A stretch of 64,000 nucleotides of DNA from Methylonatrum kenyense (GTDB lineage: Bacteria > Pseudomonadota > Gammaproteobacteria > Nitrococcales > Aquisalimonadaceae): positions 62,001 to 126,000 of the forward strand of contig NZ_JALPKO010000005.1 of assembly GCF_023195885.1 (NCBI RefSeq). Direction: 5' to 3'. The notes beneath the pieces were generated by a model. The model searched no databases. It saw nothing but the letters and a program-made list of their open reading frames with translations, and was not told the DNA's origin. Every line of letters starts with the position of its first letter. Position 1 is the stretch's first letter. The translations under genes and the position numbers were made by a program. Shown piece after piece: positions 16,981-26,199 of the stretch.

Positions 16981-19718
16981 CCGATGCAGCGGCGAGCGCC
17001 GCCCGTCAGGCTCGCGAGGTGAAGCGGATCGCCGCGCTTCGGCATTACGCGATACTCGATACCCCGCCGGAAGACCAGTTCGATCGCCTTGCCCGGTTCG
17101 CGGCGCATCTTTTCGATGCACCCATCGGGCTGGTCAGCCTGGTCGATCAGGACCGCCAGTGGTTCAAGGCGGCGGTCGGGCTGGACGTTCGCCAGACGGA
17201 TCGCCGTCACGCCTTCTGCGAGTATGCCGTGCGGGCGGCGGATGTGATCACCATCCTCGACGCCAGCAGCGATGCCCGGTTTCGTGACAATCCCCTGGTC
17301 ACTGGCAAGCCGTACATCCGGTTCTATGTCGGCGCACCGCTGATCGACAGTGCGGGCAATGTGCTCGGAACCCTGTGCGTGATTGATCGCCAGGCCCGCG
17401 ATGGCGTCGATACCGAGGCCGTGCAGCGACTGCAGGATCTGGCCAAGGCGGTGGTCGCGATGATCGAGTTGCGCGCTGCGCTGGTTGATCTGCAACAGAC
17501 GGAAAAGCGCCTGCGAGCCCGGGAGGACCTGCTCGACAGCATCTATCAGACGGCGCGGGCTGGCATGGCGGTTACCGACGCGGATGGTGTGTTGCTTGAG
17601 CAGAATCAGTATTTCTCCGAGCTGTCTCAGGCGAATGCCGAAGACTTGGTCGGGCGCGGCATTCGGGAGCTGCTGAGGAAGGAAGAGCGGAACCGCTATG
17701 ACCAGATACTGGCTTCGGTTCGGGCGCAGAACAGGGATCGTAGCGGCCTGTTCAGTCTGCCTGCCGGCAGCGGTGGTTGGCGCGATGTGAGGATCACGGT
17801 GCGTAGCCTGCGGGGCCAGGAGGACCGCGGGCTGCTGATGAACGTGATCATGGATGTCAGTGCCCAGGAACGGGCCGAGCGGCTCTCCACGCTGCGTGCC
17901 GAGGTGCTCGAGGGCATCATTCAGCATTGGCCGCTGCATGCCAGCGTCGACGCGGTCTGCCGCGGCCTGGAGCGCGAATTTCCCGGTATGGAGGCCATGG
18001 TCGTCGGCGAGGACGACGACGGTGAACCAGCGATACTGCGGGCCACTGACGCCAAGCCGGTCGACGGTGCCGTCAGTCGCCTGCTGCTCGGCGCCGAGAG
18101 CGGCGTCGTGATGCAGGCACGGCAGGAACAACGCCGGCTTGTCGTCGACAGCGCTGTGCAGGATCTTGGCGAGGACGTCCAGGCTGCACTGCAGGCCAGC
18201 GGTTATCGGGGCCTGCTGGTCGAACCCTATGTCGACGACCGCGGCCGGACGCCGGGCGCCCTGGTGCTCCTGTGGCGGGGCGCGATGCAGCCTGCCGACG
18301 GGCATTACGGCTTTTCCCGCGAATTCGGTGATCTGATTTCCCTGGCGGTATCGCATTCCCGAATGGTGCGGGACCTGCAGGAGCGCGCCTCCCGGGATCC
18401 GCTGACCGGACTGGCCAATCGCGAGCGGTTGCAGGATCACCTGCGGAAGTCCATTGATGAGGCCAGGCGATCCAACGGCCTGATGGCGGTGCTGCTGCTT
18501 GATCTGGATGATTTCAAGCTGATCAATGACACCCTGGGGCACGAGATCGGCGATCGTCTGCTGCGCGAGGTGGCGCAACGGCTGCGCGGCTGCGTGCGCG
18601 AGACGGATCTGGTGGCACGCCTGGGTGGCGATGAATTCGTGGTGGTCACGGCAGTGCCGGAACGGCGGGACGCGATCAGCGTCGGGCGCAAGATCCTCGA
18701 CGCCCTGGCCCAGGACGTGATTGTGGACGGCAAACGTTTGCGGACTCCGCCCAGCGTCGGTATCAGTCTGTATCCGGTGGATGCCGAGGATGCGGACGGC
18801 CTGCTGAAGGCCGCGGACTCCGCGATGTATGCGGCGAAGGACGACGGCAAGAACGGCATCCGCTTCTTCAATCGCCAGATGTCCGAGCAGGCGCACCGCA
18901 TGCTGCTCACCGGTCGCCAGTTAAACGAGGCCCTGACGGCGGACGATGGCAGTATTCACGCGTATTTCCAGCCGCGGGTGGACGCTGCCGCCGGCCGCTT
19001 GCTGGGTGTCGAGGGTTTCGTTCGCTGGCGCCACCCCGAGCGGGGCCTGATCGTTGCAGAGGACTTCATTCCGGTGGCCGAGCAATCGGGATTGATCTCC
19101 CAGATCGACTTCCGCGTGCTCCAACGGGGGCTCGATCACCTGCTTGGCTGGCGGCGGGCATTCCCGGATCTCCGCTTCTGCTGGAACCTGTCCGGCAGCA
19201 CCCTGCGGAGTCCGGACCTGGCGGGGCAGCTGGAGCAGTTGCTGGCCGCGCGCGGCCTGCCGGCCAGTGCGCTGGAACTGGAGGTGCAGGAAGGGCACGT
19301 GCTGCGTAACTTCCGACACAGCGTGGAGCAGCTGGATAACCTGCGGCACCGCTTGCCCGGCTTGCAGATCGTGCTGGATGACTTCGGCATCCATCATGGC
19401 GCGCTGGCCGGCCTGCGGCGCATGCCCGTGGATGCACTGAAGGTGGACCGCAAGTTCATGGCGGATGTTCGCGCTGGTGACGAGGAGCAACGGGGCATGG
19501 CCATGCTGTTCCTGAATACCCTGCGTACGGCCACCAGCCAGCTCGGTGGGCTGGACATGATCATCGAGGGCGTCGAGCGTGTCAGCGAATTCCGCCTGCT
19601 GTTGCGCCTGGGCTGCAATCTGATGCAGGGCAATCTGTTTCTGCCGCCGATGGAGGATCCGACCGCGGAACTGACCGCCATCGAAGACCGCCTGCGTGGG
19701 ATGTCCCGGCCGGATTGA
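16977..19718 (+). CDS. GAF-PAS-GAF-GGDEF-EAL cyclic-di-GMP signalling protein
   Basis: This 913-residue cytosolic sensor has no clear membrane segment. A GAF domain spans about residues 25-165, a PAS-like domain about 175-300, a second GAF-like region about 305-460, then GGDEF (intact GGDEF near residue 550, with an RETD inhibitory site five residues before it) and EAL (about 650-905). The EAL motif reads EGF, while the Asn, Glu, DDFG and Lys positions look retained, so phosphodiesterase activity is possible but unsure. It overlaps the flavoprotein gene by 4 bp, suggesting a redox or metabolic input into c-di-GMP control. That link is inference. Confidence 0.9.
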   Translation: MTDAAASAARQAREVKRIAALRHYAILDTPPEDQFDRLARFAAHLFDAPIGLVSLVDQDRQWFKAAVGLDVRQTDRRHAFCEYAVRAADVITILDASSDARFRDNPLVTGKPYIRFYVGAPLIDSAGNVLGTLCVIDRQARDGVDTEAVQRLQDLAKAVVAMIELRAALVDLQQTEKRLRAREDLLDSIYQTARAGMAVTDADGVLLEQNQYFSELSQANAEDLVGRGIRELLRKEERNRYDQILASVRAQNRDRSGLFSLPAGSGGWRDVRITVRSLRGQEDRGLLMNVIMDVSAQERAERLSTLRAEVLEGIIQHWPLHASVDAVCRGLEREFPGMEAMVVGEDDDGEPAILRATDAKPVDGAVSRLLLGAESGVVMQARQEQRRLVVDSAVQDLGEDVQAALQASGYRGLLVEPYVDDRGRTPGALVLLWRGAMQPADGHYGFSREFGDLISLAVSHSRMVRDLQERASRDPLTGLANRERLQDHLRKSIDEARRSNGLMAVLLLDLDDFKLINDTLGHEIGDRLLREVAQRLRGCVRETDLVARLGGDEFVVVTAVPERRDAISVGRKILDALAQDVIVDGKRLRTPPSVGISLYPVDAEDADGLLKAADSAMYAAKDDGKNGIRFFNRQMSEQAHRMLLTGRQLNEALTADDGSIHAYFQPRVDAAAGRLLGVEGFVRWRHPERGLIVAEDFIPVAEQSGLISQIDFRVLQRGLDHLLGWRRAFPDLRFCWNLSGSTLRSPDLAGQLEQLLAARGLPASALELEVQEGHVLRNFRHSVEQLDNLRHRLPGLQIVLDDFGIHHGALAGLRRMPVDALKVDRKFMADVRAGDEEQRGMAMLFLNTLRTATSQLGGLDMIIEGVERVSEFRLLLRLGCNLMQGNLFLPPMEDPTAELTAIEDRLRGMSRPD

Positions 19719-19742
19719 AGCAGAGTCGAGTCGCGACCTGAC

Positions 19743-21002
19743 TCAGAACCGCGCCAGGCTGTATGCCTCCGCGTCCATCGCCGGTGGTTCGCCGCTGATC
19801 AGATCCGCCACCAGCTGGCCGCTGCCGCAGGCCAGGGTCCAGCCAAGATGCCCGGCGCCGCAATTCAGGTAAAGGCCGCGCAGCGGGCTGGGTCCGAGGA
19901 TCGGCGGGCCGTCCATGGTCATCGGGCGCAGCCCGCACCAGGGGCTGGCGTCCGCCAGCTCCAGTCGATCCGCCAGCGAGGGAAACGTCTTCAGGCACTG
20001 GCGCAGCACATAGTCGCTTCGCGCCTCGCTCAGCGACAGGTCGAAGCCATTGAATTCGGCAGTCCCCGCCATTCTCAGGCGGCTGCCGAGCATGCCCATC
20101 ACCACCTTGTTGCCATCGTCGATCAGCGGAATGGCCGGCGCCCCTCCCCAGTCCGGCAGCTCGGCGGTCAGCGAGTAGCCCTTGACCGGATAGATCGGCA
20201 GGCGCAGGCCAGCGGTCGCGGCCAGTTGCGTGCTGAAGCTGCCGGCTGCGAGTACATAGCAGTCGGCGGTCTGTACCCCGGCATCGGTCTGAACGCCCTC
20301 GATCCGGTCACCCTTGCGAAGCATGCGCGAAACCGAGGTCTGCAATTCCAGCTCACCGCCGGCTCGCCGAAACCGCTCGATCAGGGCCTGGCAGAACAGG
20401 TGGGCATCGCCGCTCTCGTCCTCCGGAAAGTAGATTGCGCCGCTCAGCTCGTGCGCACAATCGGCAAGTGCCGGTTCCAGCGCCACTGCCTGCCGTGAAT
20501 CGAGGACCGTGTGGCGCAGTCCGACGTCCGCCATGGTGCGGCTGTTGTCCACCGCGCCATCCAGCGTCTGCTGATCCCGGAAGATCTTCAGGATCCCGTT
20601 CTGGCGATCGTCGTAGCGCAGGTCCAGCTCTCGGCGCAGCTCACGCAGCACGGCGATGCTGTGCAGGGCCAGCGCGGCATTGCGCTGCATGCCTAGGCGG
20701 TAGTGCTGAGGCCGGCTGTAACGCAGAAACCCCAGGCCCCAGCGCATCAGACCCGGCAGCGCCCGTGGCCGCAGCAACAGCGGCGAATCCTCCCGCCCGA
20801 TCCAGCGCAGCAACTGCCCGAGAACTCCCGGCGCATTCCAGGGCTCGGCATGGCTGGCGTGCAGCAGGCCACCGTTGGCGAAGCTGGTTTCGTTGGCGGC
20901 CGTCGGTTGCCGGTCGAACAGGCGAACCTGATGGCCTCTGTCCTGCAGAAACCAGGCCGTGGTGACGCCGGCGAGGCCGGCACCGATGATGAGAATGCGC
21001 AT
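19743..21002 (-). CDS. D-amino acid dehydrogenase-like FAD oxidoreductase (DadA family)
   Basis: The 419-residue flavoprotein starts with the FAD motif IIGAGLAGVTTAWFLQDRGH and shows the DAO/DadA fold: SFANGGLLHASHAEPW near residue 40, the YPVKGYSLTAEL strand near 265 and a C-terminal GHLGWTLACGSGQLVADL. DadA oxidises D-amino acids to 2-oxoacids and passes electrons to the respiratory chain. The gene converges on the GGDEF-EAL gene with a 24-bp gap. Repeat A3 begins about 40 bp upstream of its start codon. No dadX racemase is adjacent. Confidence 0.88.
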   Translation of the reverse strand: MRILIIGAGLAGVTTAWFLQDRGHQVRLFDRQPTAANETSFANGGLLHASHAEPWNAPGVLGQLLRWIGREDSPLLLRPRALPGLMRWGLGFLRYSRPQHYRLGMQRNAALALHSIAVLRELRRELDLRYDDRQNGILKIFRDQQTLDGAVDNSRTMADVGLRHTVLDSRQAVALEPALADCAHELSGAIYFPEDESGDAHLFCQALIERFRRAGGELELQTSVSRMLRKGDRIEGVQTDAGVQTADCYVLAAGSFSTQLAATAGLRLPIYPVKGYSLTAELPDWGGAPAIPLIDDGNKVVMGMLGSRLRMAGTAEFNGFDLSLSEARSDYVLRQCLKTFPSLADRLELADASPWCGLRPMTMDGPPILGPSPLRGLYLNCGAGHLGWTLACGSGQLVADLISGEPPAMDAEAYSLARF

Positions 21003-21044
21003 GCAGCGTTGATCCCGGAAGCGAGAAAAAACCGGCCTTTGCCC

Positions 21045-21318
21045 TAAGGAAACACTGATCTATTCGCACGCCTGCGTTGGAGTCCGCATTTTTTCCGAGG
21101 CAAGGCGCGCTGCGCAGTGCTGCAGTCATTCTGCGGTCAAGCAGCGCAACACAGCAATCGGGAAAATGCGGCCCAACCCGAAGGGCCCGGCCGGTTTTGC
21201 CCCTGGCTGTGTTGCGTCACCGGCCCGGTAGCTACGGCTACCGAACCGGCACCGCGCCTTGCCAGATGACCAAAACCGGTCTCGGGCGCAGACGCGGGAA
21301 TAGATCAGTGTTTCCTTA
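21045..21318 (+). repeat. Family A element, copy A3
   Basis: This 274-bp copy is flanked by TA on both sides, with 21-bp perfect terminal repeats (21045-21065 and 21298-21318) reading TAAGGAAACACTGATCTATT and its complement. Relative to A1, both arms carry matching changes at three positions. The right TA forms part of the TAA stop codon of the sugar dehydrogenase gene on the minus strand. Confidence 0.9.
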
Positions 21319-22437
21319 ACTGTCCGAGTCGGCGGGGCTTAGCCGGACCAGGCGGCCGTCTCGCGCATCCACCAGCAGATAGAGTGCGCCGTCGGGGCCC
21401 TGGCGGACGTCGCGGATCCGCCAACCCGCATCATCCAGCAGTCGCTCTTCCGATACCACCTGGTCGCCATCCATGGTCAGGCGTGCCAGGTGGGTATGCG
21501 CCAGCGCGCCGACAAACAGGTTGCCGCGCCACTCCGGGAAGGCCTCGCCATCGTAGTAGGCCATGCCCGAGGGTGCGATGGAGGGCGTCCAGTGATACAC
21601 GGGCGGCTCCATGCCTTCCTTTTCCTCGACCCCGATACTGGGCCCGGAATACTCGGTGCCGAGCGTGACCTCGGGCCAGCCGTAGTTGAGGCCGGCCTGC
21701 AGGCGATTCAGTTCGTCGCCGCCGCGCGGCCCGTGTTCGTTGATCCAGATCTCGCCGCTGTCCGGATGCCGGATCATGCCCTGAGGATTGCGGTGGCCAT
21801 AGCTGAAGATCTCCGGCCGCCGTTCCGAGTCGCCGACGAACGGGTTGTCCTCCGGAACGCTGCCGTCCTCATTCAGGCGCAGCACCGTGCCGACGTGGTC
21901 GGCGGGATCCTGCGCCATGTCCCGCTGACCGCGATCACCGACGCTCAGGAACAGTGTGCCGTCCTCGTCGAAGACGATCCGGCTGCCCAGATGGCGACCA
22001 CCTCCGAGCGCTGGGCTGGCGGCAAAGATTTCCTCGAAATCCTGCAGCCGGTCGCCGTCCAGGCGTCCGCGCCCGAGCGCGGTCCGTGCTGCCTGACCAT
22101 CCGGGCTGCTGTAGCTCAGGTAGACCAGCTGGTTGTCGTCGAAATCCGGGTGCAAGGCCACATCGAGCAAGCCCGCCTGGTTCGCGACATGCACATCGGG
22201 TACGCCGGCAACCGCGGTGCTTTCGCTGCCGTCCGCCGAGATTCGCAGCAGGCGGCCGCCGCGTTCGGTCACCAGCATGTCGCCATCCGGCAGAAAGCTC
22301 AGACCCCAGGGATGTCGCAGGTCGTCGCGCAGGGTCTCGACGATGAATTCATGCTGTTCGCTCTGATAGCGGGTTTCCGCGATGGCCAGACCCGCGACGC
22401 CGAGCAGCACGATCATTGCCGGAATACATCGGTACAT
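21316..22437 (-). CDS. PQQ-dependent aldose sugar dehydrogenase-like protein (YliI/Asd type)
   Basis: This is a secreted beta-propeller protein of 373 residues. The ATG at 22437 has GGAGG 8 nt upstream and opens a signal peptide (MYRCIPAMIVLLGVAGLAIA). The mature part carries signatures of the soluble glucose/aldose dehydrogenase family: HPWGLSFLPDGDMLVTERGG, YGHRNPQGM and EHGPRGGDELN. These enzymes oxidise aldoses in the periplasm with PQQ. The frame is open further upstream to 22473. The TAA stop lies exactly on the boundary of repeat A3. Confidence 0.9.
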   Translation of the reverse strand: MYRCIPAMIVLLGVAGLAIAETRYQSEQHEFIVETLRDDLRHPWGLSFLPDGDMLVTERGGRLLRISADGSESTAVAGVPDVHVANQAGLLDVALHPDFDDNQLVYLSYSSPDGQAARTALGRGRLDGDRLQDFEEIFAASPALGGGRHLGSRIVFDEDGTLFLSVGDRGQRDMAQDPADHVGTVLRLNEDGSVPEDNPFVGDSERRPEIFSYGHRNPQGMIRHPDSGEIWINEHGPRGGDELNRLQAGLNYGWPEVTLGTEYSGPSIGVEEKEGMEPPVYHWTPSIAPSGMAYYDGEAFPEWRGNLFVGALAHTHLARLTMDGDQVVSEERLLDDAGWRIRDVRQGPDGALYLLVDARDGRLVRLSPADSDS

Positions 22438-22536
22438 GACGGACCCTCCGTTCAGCTTGGCCGTTTCCCGCACGCCAGTATGGACCAGGCCGGGCAGCGC
22501 ATGTTCGGTATGGCCTGAAGTCGGTCCGTCTCTCCC

Positions 22537-22605
22537 TTATCCACAGAAGCTGTGGACAAGTGTGTGGACGAAGCACGGGCAAGTGCGGCTGAGGCCTTGT
22601 CCACT
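22537..22605. promoter_or_regulatory. Cluster of DnaA-box-like 9-mers
   Basis: TTATCCACA (22537-22545) matches the DnaA-box consensus exactly. An inverted TGTGGACAA (22551-22559), TGTGGACGA (22563-22571) and TTGTCCACT (22597-22605) are near matches. All four lie within 69 bp in the divergent region between the sugar dehydrogenase and the small unknown gene, followed by an A/T-rich run at about 22627-22670. They may titrate or regulate DnaA, or control a neighbouring promoter. Confidence 0.45.
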
Positions 22606-22806
22606 AGGCACTTGCGTTAGTCCGGTGAACTTTTCATCAATTTTTCATTAACCAGAAAAATCAACAACCTGCGTTTCCGCTCCGGCCCGATGGGAATTGA
22701 CGTCGGTTGCTGCCGGAGATCTGCGATAGACTGCGCGGGCCAGAATGGCATGACGCGTCGGGGCATCAGGCCCGGGGAGCGATGGCAGAGGAACAACGGA
22801 TCCGGC

Positions 22807-23103
22807 ATGAGTCAGCATTCAAGCTATGATGAGGCCGCGCGGCGGCTTGTGGAACTGGGCAACGAACTGGTCGAGGACGAGTCCGAGGCAGACATGCAGG
22901 AGGTTGCAGCCGGTCTGCTGGCCGGGGCGATACATTTCTGGCTGTATGCCCACCAGCCCTGCGAGGATCCCCGTTGCACCGACTGCGCCAGCCTGCGGAC
23001 CGCGGAATGGCGCCTGCGGGAACTGCTCGGCCATGCCGAGGAAATGGCACGCAATAGCGAGTATTTCCATTCCCCCGATGACATGACTGCCGGGAGTGCC
23101 TGA
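22807..23103 (+). CDS. Small Cys-containing protein of unknown function
   Basis: I do not recognise this 98-residue protein. It begins MSQHSSYDEAARRL, is acidic and mostly helical, and carries CEDPRCTDC (CX4CX2C) near residues 55-63, which could bind a metal together with a nearby His. The ATG at 22807 follows AGAGGAACAACGGATCCGGC, an acceptable ribosome-binding site; the frame is open to 22690. Its stop overlaps the possible GTG start of the aldolase-like gene, suggesting a small operon with that gene and oligopeptidase B. No signal peptide is evident. Confidence 0.65.
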   Translation: MSQHSSYDEAARRLVELGNELVEDESEADMQEVAAGLLAGAIHFWLYAHQPCEDPRCTDCASLRTAEWRLRELLGHAEEMARNSEYFHSPDDMTAGSA

Positions 23104-23734
23104 GGCGGACGCGGTGACGGAGCAAGAGGGTGTCATCCAGTTCGACCTCCGCTTCAGGCCCGGCGCGCCACCGCCCCGGGATGCCGTGGCCCTGCTGGAT
23201 GGCTGGCGCGGGGTCCTTCATCGGCTGCAGCTGATCGGCCGTGATCCGGCGCGTTACGGTGGCCTGGGTTTCGGCAACGTCAGTTGCCGCCGGGGCAGCG
23301 GTTTCATCATCTCGGGTACCCAGACCGGCGAGCGCGAATCCCTGGCCGTGGACGGTTATTGCCAGGTGACGGACTGCGACCCGACGGTCAATCGCGTCGA
23401 AGCCAGCGGTCCGGTCCGACCATCGTCGGAGGCGCTGACCCACGGCGCCGTGTATCGTGCCCGGCCGCAGGCGGGCTGCGTCCTGCACGGCCACAGCAGT
23501 GAGATCTGGCAGCGTGCGACGAACCTCGGACTGGCCGTCACCGATGCCGCCGTGACCTACGGCACGCCCGCCATGGCGGCCGAAGTGGCCCGACTTCTCG
23601 ATGCTGCCGGCATGGCTGATTCCGGCGTGTTTGCGATGGGTGGCCACGAGGACGGCGTTATTGCCTTCGGCCCGGATGAGGACACGGCGGGTGGGCTGTT
23701 GGTCGCGGCCCTGGCCTGCGCGCTCACCGCGTAA
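23096..23734 (+). CDS. Class II aldolase/adducin-like protein
   Basis: The 212-residue protein resembles the class II aldolase/adducin fold used by fuculose-phosphate and methylthioribulose-phosphate enzymes: GFGNVSCRRGSGFIISGTQTG near the N terminus and HGAVYRARPQAGCVLHGHSSEIW in the middle, with His residues that would hold zinc. The usual acidic catalytic residue is not obvious, so activity is uncertain. The start may be GTG at 23096, overlapping the upstream stop codon, or GTG at 23114. It precedes oligopeptidase B by 34 bp. Confidence 0.75.
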   Translation: MPEADAVTEQEGVIQFDLRFRPGAPPPRDAVALLDGWRGVLHRLQLIGRDPARYGGLGFGNVSCRRGSGFIISGTQTGERESLAVDGYCQVTDCDPTVNRVEASGPVRPSSEALTHGAVYRARPQAGCVLHGHSSEIWQRATNLGLAVTDAAVTYGTPAMAAEVARLLDAAGMADSGVFAMGGHEDGVIAFGPDEDTAGGLLVAALACALTA

Positions 23735-23768
23735 CCGGCGCCCCCGGTCCACCGCCCAGGAGAAACGA

Positions 23769-25871
23769 ATGACTGAGCAGAACGATGCCGCGCTGGCCGA
23801 GCCGGTGGCGGATGTCCGCCCGAAAAGCCTCGAATGGCACGGTCACCGCCGCGAGGATCCCTACGCTTGGTTGCGCGATGCGAACTGGCGTGAGGCCATG
23901 CGCGACGCGCAGCAGCTTGAACCGGCCATCCGTGCCTACCTGGGTGCGGAGAATGCCTGGGCCGAGCAGGCGCTGGCGCCGGTCGCCGGGCTGCAGCGCG
24001 CGCTGGTCGATGAACTGCGCGGTCGGATCCGTGAGGACGACAGCTCGGTGCCGCAGCGTGACGGCGACTTCTACTACTACAGCCGCTTCCGGGAGGGCGG
24101 TCAGCATGCGCTGATCTGCCGCCGACAGGGTGAGGACGGACAGGAGCAGATCCTGCTGGACGGCGATTCGGAGTCCGAGGGGCTGGATTACTTCCATCTC
24201 GGTGCGGTCAGTCACAGCCAGGATCATCGTTACCTCGCCTATGCCGTGGATCGGAGCGGGGCGGAGATTCACGAGATCCGGGTGCGTGACCTGGAGACCG
24301 GGCAGGATCTGCCGGACCGAATCAGCGGCGTGCATGGCGATTTCGACTGGGCCGCCAACGGGCGCACGCTGTTCTATACCACGCTGGACGAGGAGCATCG
24401 GCCGCGGGAGGTGCGCCGGCACCGGCTGGGCACCGAGCAGGCGGCGGACCCGCTGGTCTACCGTGAACCGGACCCCGGATTCTTTCTCGGTGTCGGACTG
24501 TGCGCCAGTGAGCGTTTTCTGCTGATCGAAAGCCACGACCACACCACCTCGGAAACCCGGGTCATTCCGGCGGATCAGCCGGAGGCCGAGCCCCGGGTGC
24601 TGGCCGCGCGCGAGCGCGACGTGGAGTACGAGGTCGAGGAACATGACGGCCGCTGGCTGATTCGCACCAATGCCGACGGCGCCGAGGACTTCTGCATCAT
24701 GCAGGCGCCGCTTTCGGCGAGCGGGCGAGGCCAGTGGCGTGTGGTGGTGCCGCATCGTCCCGGCTGTCTGATCCGCAACCTGCTGGTCTACCGCGACTGG
24801 CTGGTGCGCCTGGAACTGGAGGACAGTGAGCCGCGGATCGTTGTCCGCCGCGTCAGCGACGGCCAGGAACATCGCATTGCCTTCGACGAACCCTGTTTCA
24901 GCCTGGGCGTGATCCCGGGGCTGGAATACGTCACCGACAACCTGCGCTTCAGCTACAGTTCGCTGACCACGCCAACGCAGGTCTTCGATTACGACATGGC
25001 CAGCCGCTCACGGGTGTTGCGCAAGCAGCAGGAAATCCCCAGCGGCCATGATCCGTCCCGCTACGTTGCGAAAAGGCTGCATGCACTGGCACCGGATGGC
25101 GCGGAGGTCCCGATTTCGCTGTTCCACCGGGCGGATCTCGAGCCGGACGGCGACACGCCGCTGCTGTTATACGGATACGGCGCCTACGGGATCAGCAGCC
25201 TGCCGGCCTTTTCGCCGCATCGCCTGAGCCTGGTGGACCGCGGTTTCGTGTACGCCATCGCCCACGTCCGTGGCGGCCTGGAACGGGGTTACCGCTGGTA
25301 CCGCCAGGGCCGCCTGCAGGACAAGCCGAACACCTTCAGTGATTTCATCGCCTGCGCCGAACACCTGACCCAGACCGGCTACACCGGCGTCGGCCGCATC
25401 AGCATGCATGGCGGCAGTGCCGGCGGCATGCTGGTGGGCGCGGTGCTGAACCAGCGTCCGGACCTGTTCCGTGCGGCGGTGGCGGATGTGCCGTTTGTCG
25501 ATGTGCTGAACACCATGCTGGACCCGGAGCTGCCGTTGACGCCGCCGGAATGGCCGGAATGGGGCAATCCGATCGAGGATCCGGAGGCCTACCGGACCAT
25601 CCTGTCCTACTCGCCGTACGATAACGTCACGGCTCGCGACTACCCGCATCTGCTGGTCACGGCCGGCGTGTCCGATCCCAGGGTGACCTACTGGGAGCCG
25701 GCCAAGTGGGTGGCCCGGCTGCGTGCATTGCGGACCAACGACAATTTGTTGCTGCTGCAGACCAACATGAGCGCCGGCCACGGCGGCGCAAGCGGCCGCT
25801 TCGACTACCTGGAAGAAGTCGCCCGCCGCTACGCCTTTCTGCTCTTGGCCAACGATATGGCGGATAGCTGA
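23769..25871 (+). CDS. ptrB: Oligopeptidase B (S9 family serine peptidase)
   Basis: PtrB cleaves short peptides after Arg or Lys in the cytosol. The 700-residue protein has an N-terminal seven-bladed propeller (to about residue 420) and a C-terminal alpha/beta-hydrolase domain with the nucleophile in HGGSAGGMLVGAV and a catalytic His in SAGHGGASGRFDYL. The oligopeptidase B signature DVPFVDVLNTMLDPELPLT is also present. The ATG at 23769 has AGGAG 8 nt upstream. It is probably transcribed with the two small genes before it. A long repeat-filled junction follows. Confidence 0.93.
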   Translation: MTEQNDAALAEPVADVRPKSLEWHGHRREDPYAWLRDANWREAMRDAQQLEPAIRAYLGAENAWAEQALAPVAGLQRALVDELRGRIREDDSSVPQRDGDFYYYSRFREGGQHALICRRQGEDGQEQILLDGDSESEGLDYFHLGAVSHSQDHRYLAYAVDRSGAEIHEIRVRDLETGQDLPDRISGVHGDFDWAANGRTLFYTTLDEEHRPREVRRHRLGTEQAADPLVYREPDPGFFLGVGLCASERFLLIESHDHTTSETRVIPADQPEAEPRVLAARERDVEYEVEEHDGRWLIRTNADGAEDFCIMQAPLSASGRGQWRVVVPHRPGCLIRNLLVYRDWLVRLELEDSEPRIVVRRVSDGQEHRIAFDEPCFSLGVIPGLEYVTDNLRFSYSSLTTPTQVFDYDMASRSRVLRKQQEIPSGHDPSRYVAKRLHALAPDGAEVPISLFHRADLEPDGDTPLLLYGYGAYGISSLPAFSPHRLSLVDRGFVYAIAHVRGGLERGYRWYRQGRLQDKPNTFSDFIACAEHLTQTGYTGVGRISMHGGSAGGMLVGAVLNQRPDLFRAAVADVPFVDVLNTMLDPELPLTPPEWPEWGNPIEDPEAYRTILSYSPYDNVTARDYPHLLVTAGVSDPRVTYWEPAKWVARLRALRTNDNLLLLQTNMSAGHGGASGRFDYLEEVARRYAFLLLANDMADS

Positions 25872-25966
25872 ATCTAACCGGCGGGCTTTACTGCAGCGTG
25901 TTCCGATTTTGTTTGTGGGGTGCGGTGGTCTGAATGTCTATGTCACGGTGGAGTGCTGTATTGCTG

Positions 25967-26146
25967 TCCGAGAGTGTCGGGGTCAGTGCAAGGTTTTTCT
26001 TGGCCTGACGTCCCGTTGGGCCAACAGGGCCAAGAAAAAGCTTCCACTGCCCCTGCCAGACTGCGCATTGTGTTGCTTCGTTCGGGACGAATGCTCCGGC
26101 GCCCGAGGCAGTCGGGGCGCGGCGACATAGCGGTAGGCACCGAGTG
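25967..26146. repeat. Family C structured repeat, copy C1
   Basis: A long imperfect hairpin pairs 25984-26005 (CAGTGCAAGGTTTTTC then TTGGCC) with 26028-26049. It is capped by GACG-TCCCGTTGGG-CCAAC, in which CCC and GGG form a mini-stem. The tail runs to GGCACCGAGTG at 26136-26146, a motif that recurs after C2. Four related copies lie at 26200, 52482, 52670 and 52760. The rest of the junction, 25872-25966, shows nothing else. Confidence 0.7.
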
Positions 26147-26187
26147 TTAAGGACATACTGACCAATTTTCGCGCCTGCGTTGGAGTC
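26147..26187 (+). repeat. Fragment of a family A element end
   Basis: TTAAGGACATACTGACCAAT and the following TTTCGCGCCTGCGTTGGAGTC resemble the left terminus of family A elements, closest to the miniature copy a6. No right terminus is present. It lies exactly between family C copies C1 and C2. Confidence 0.6.
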
Positions 26188-26199
26188 TGTGAGTACACT

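Noticed and set aside
16977-19718. An inactivated EAL domain because the motif reads EGF
   Set aside because: The catalytic Glu, Asn, DDFG and Lys positions appear to be retained, so loss of activity cannot be claimed from this change alone.
22537-22680. A chromosomal replication origin at the DnaA-box cluster
   Set aside because: No dnaA, dnaN, gidA or rpmH neighbours, and too few boxes. A regulatory or titration site is more likely.
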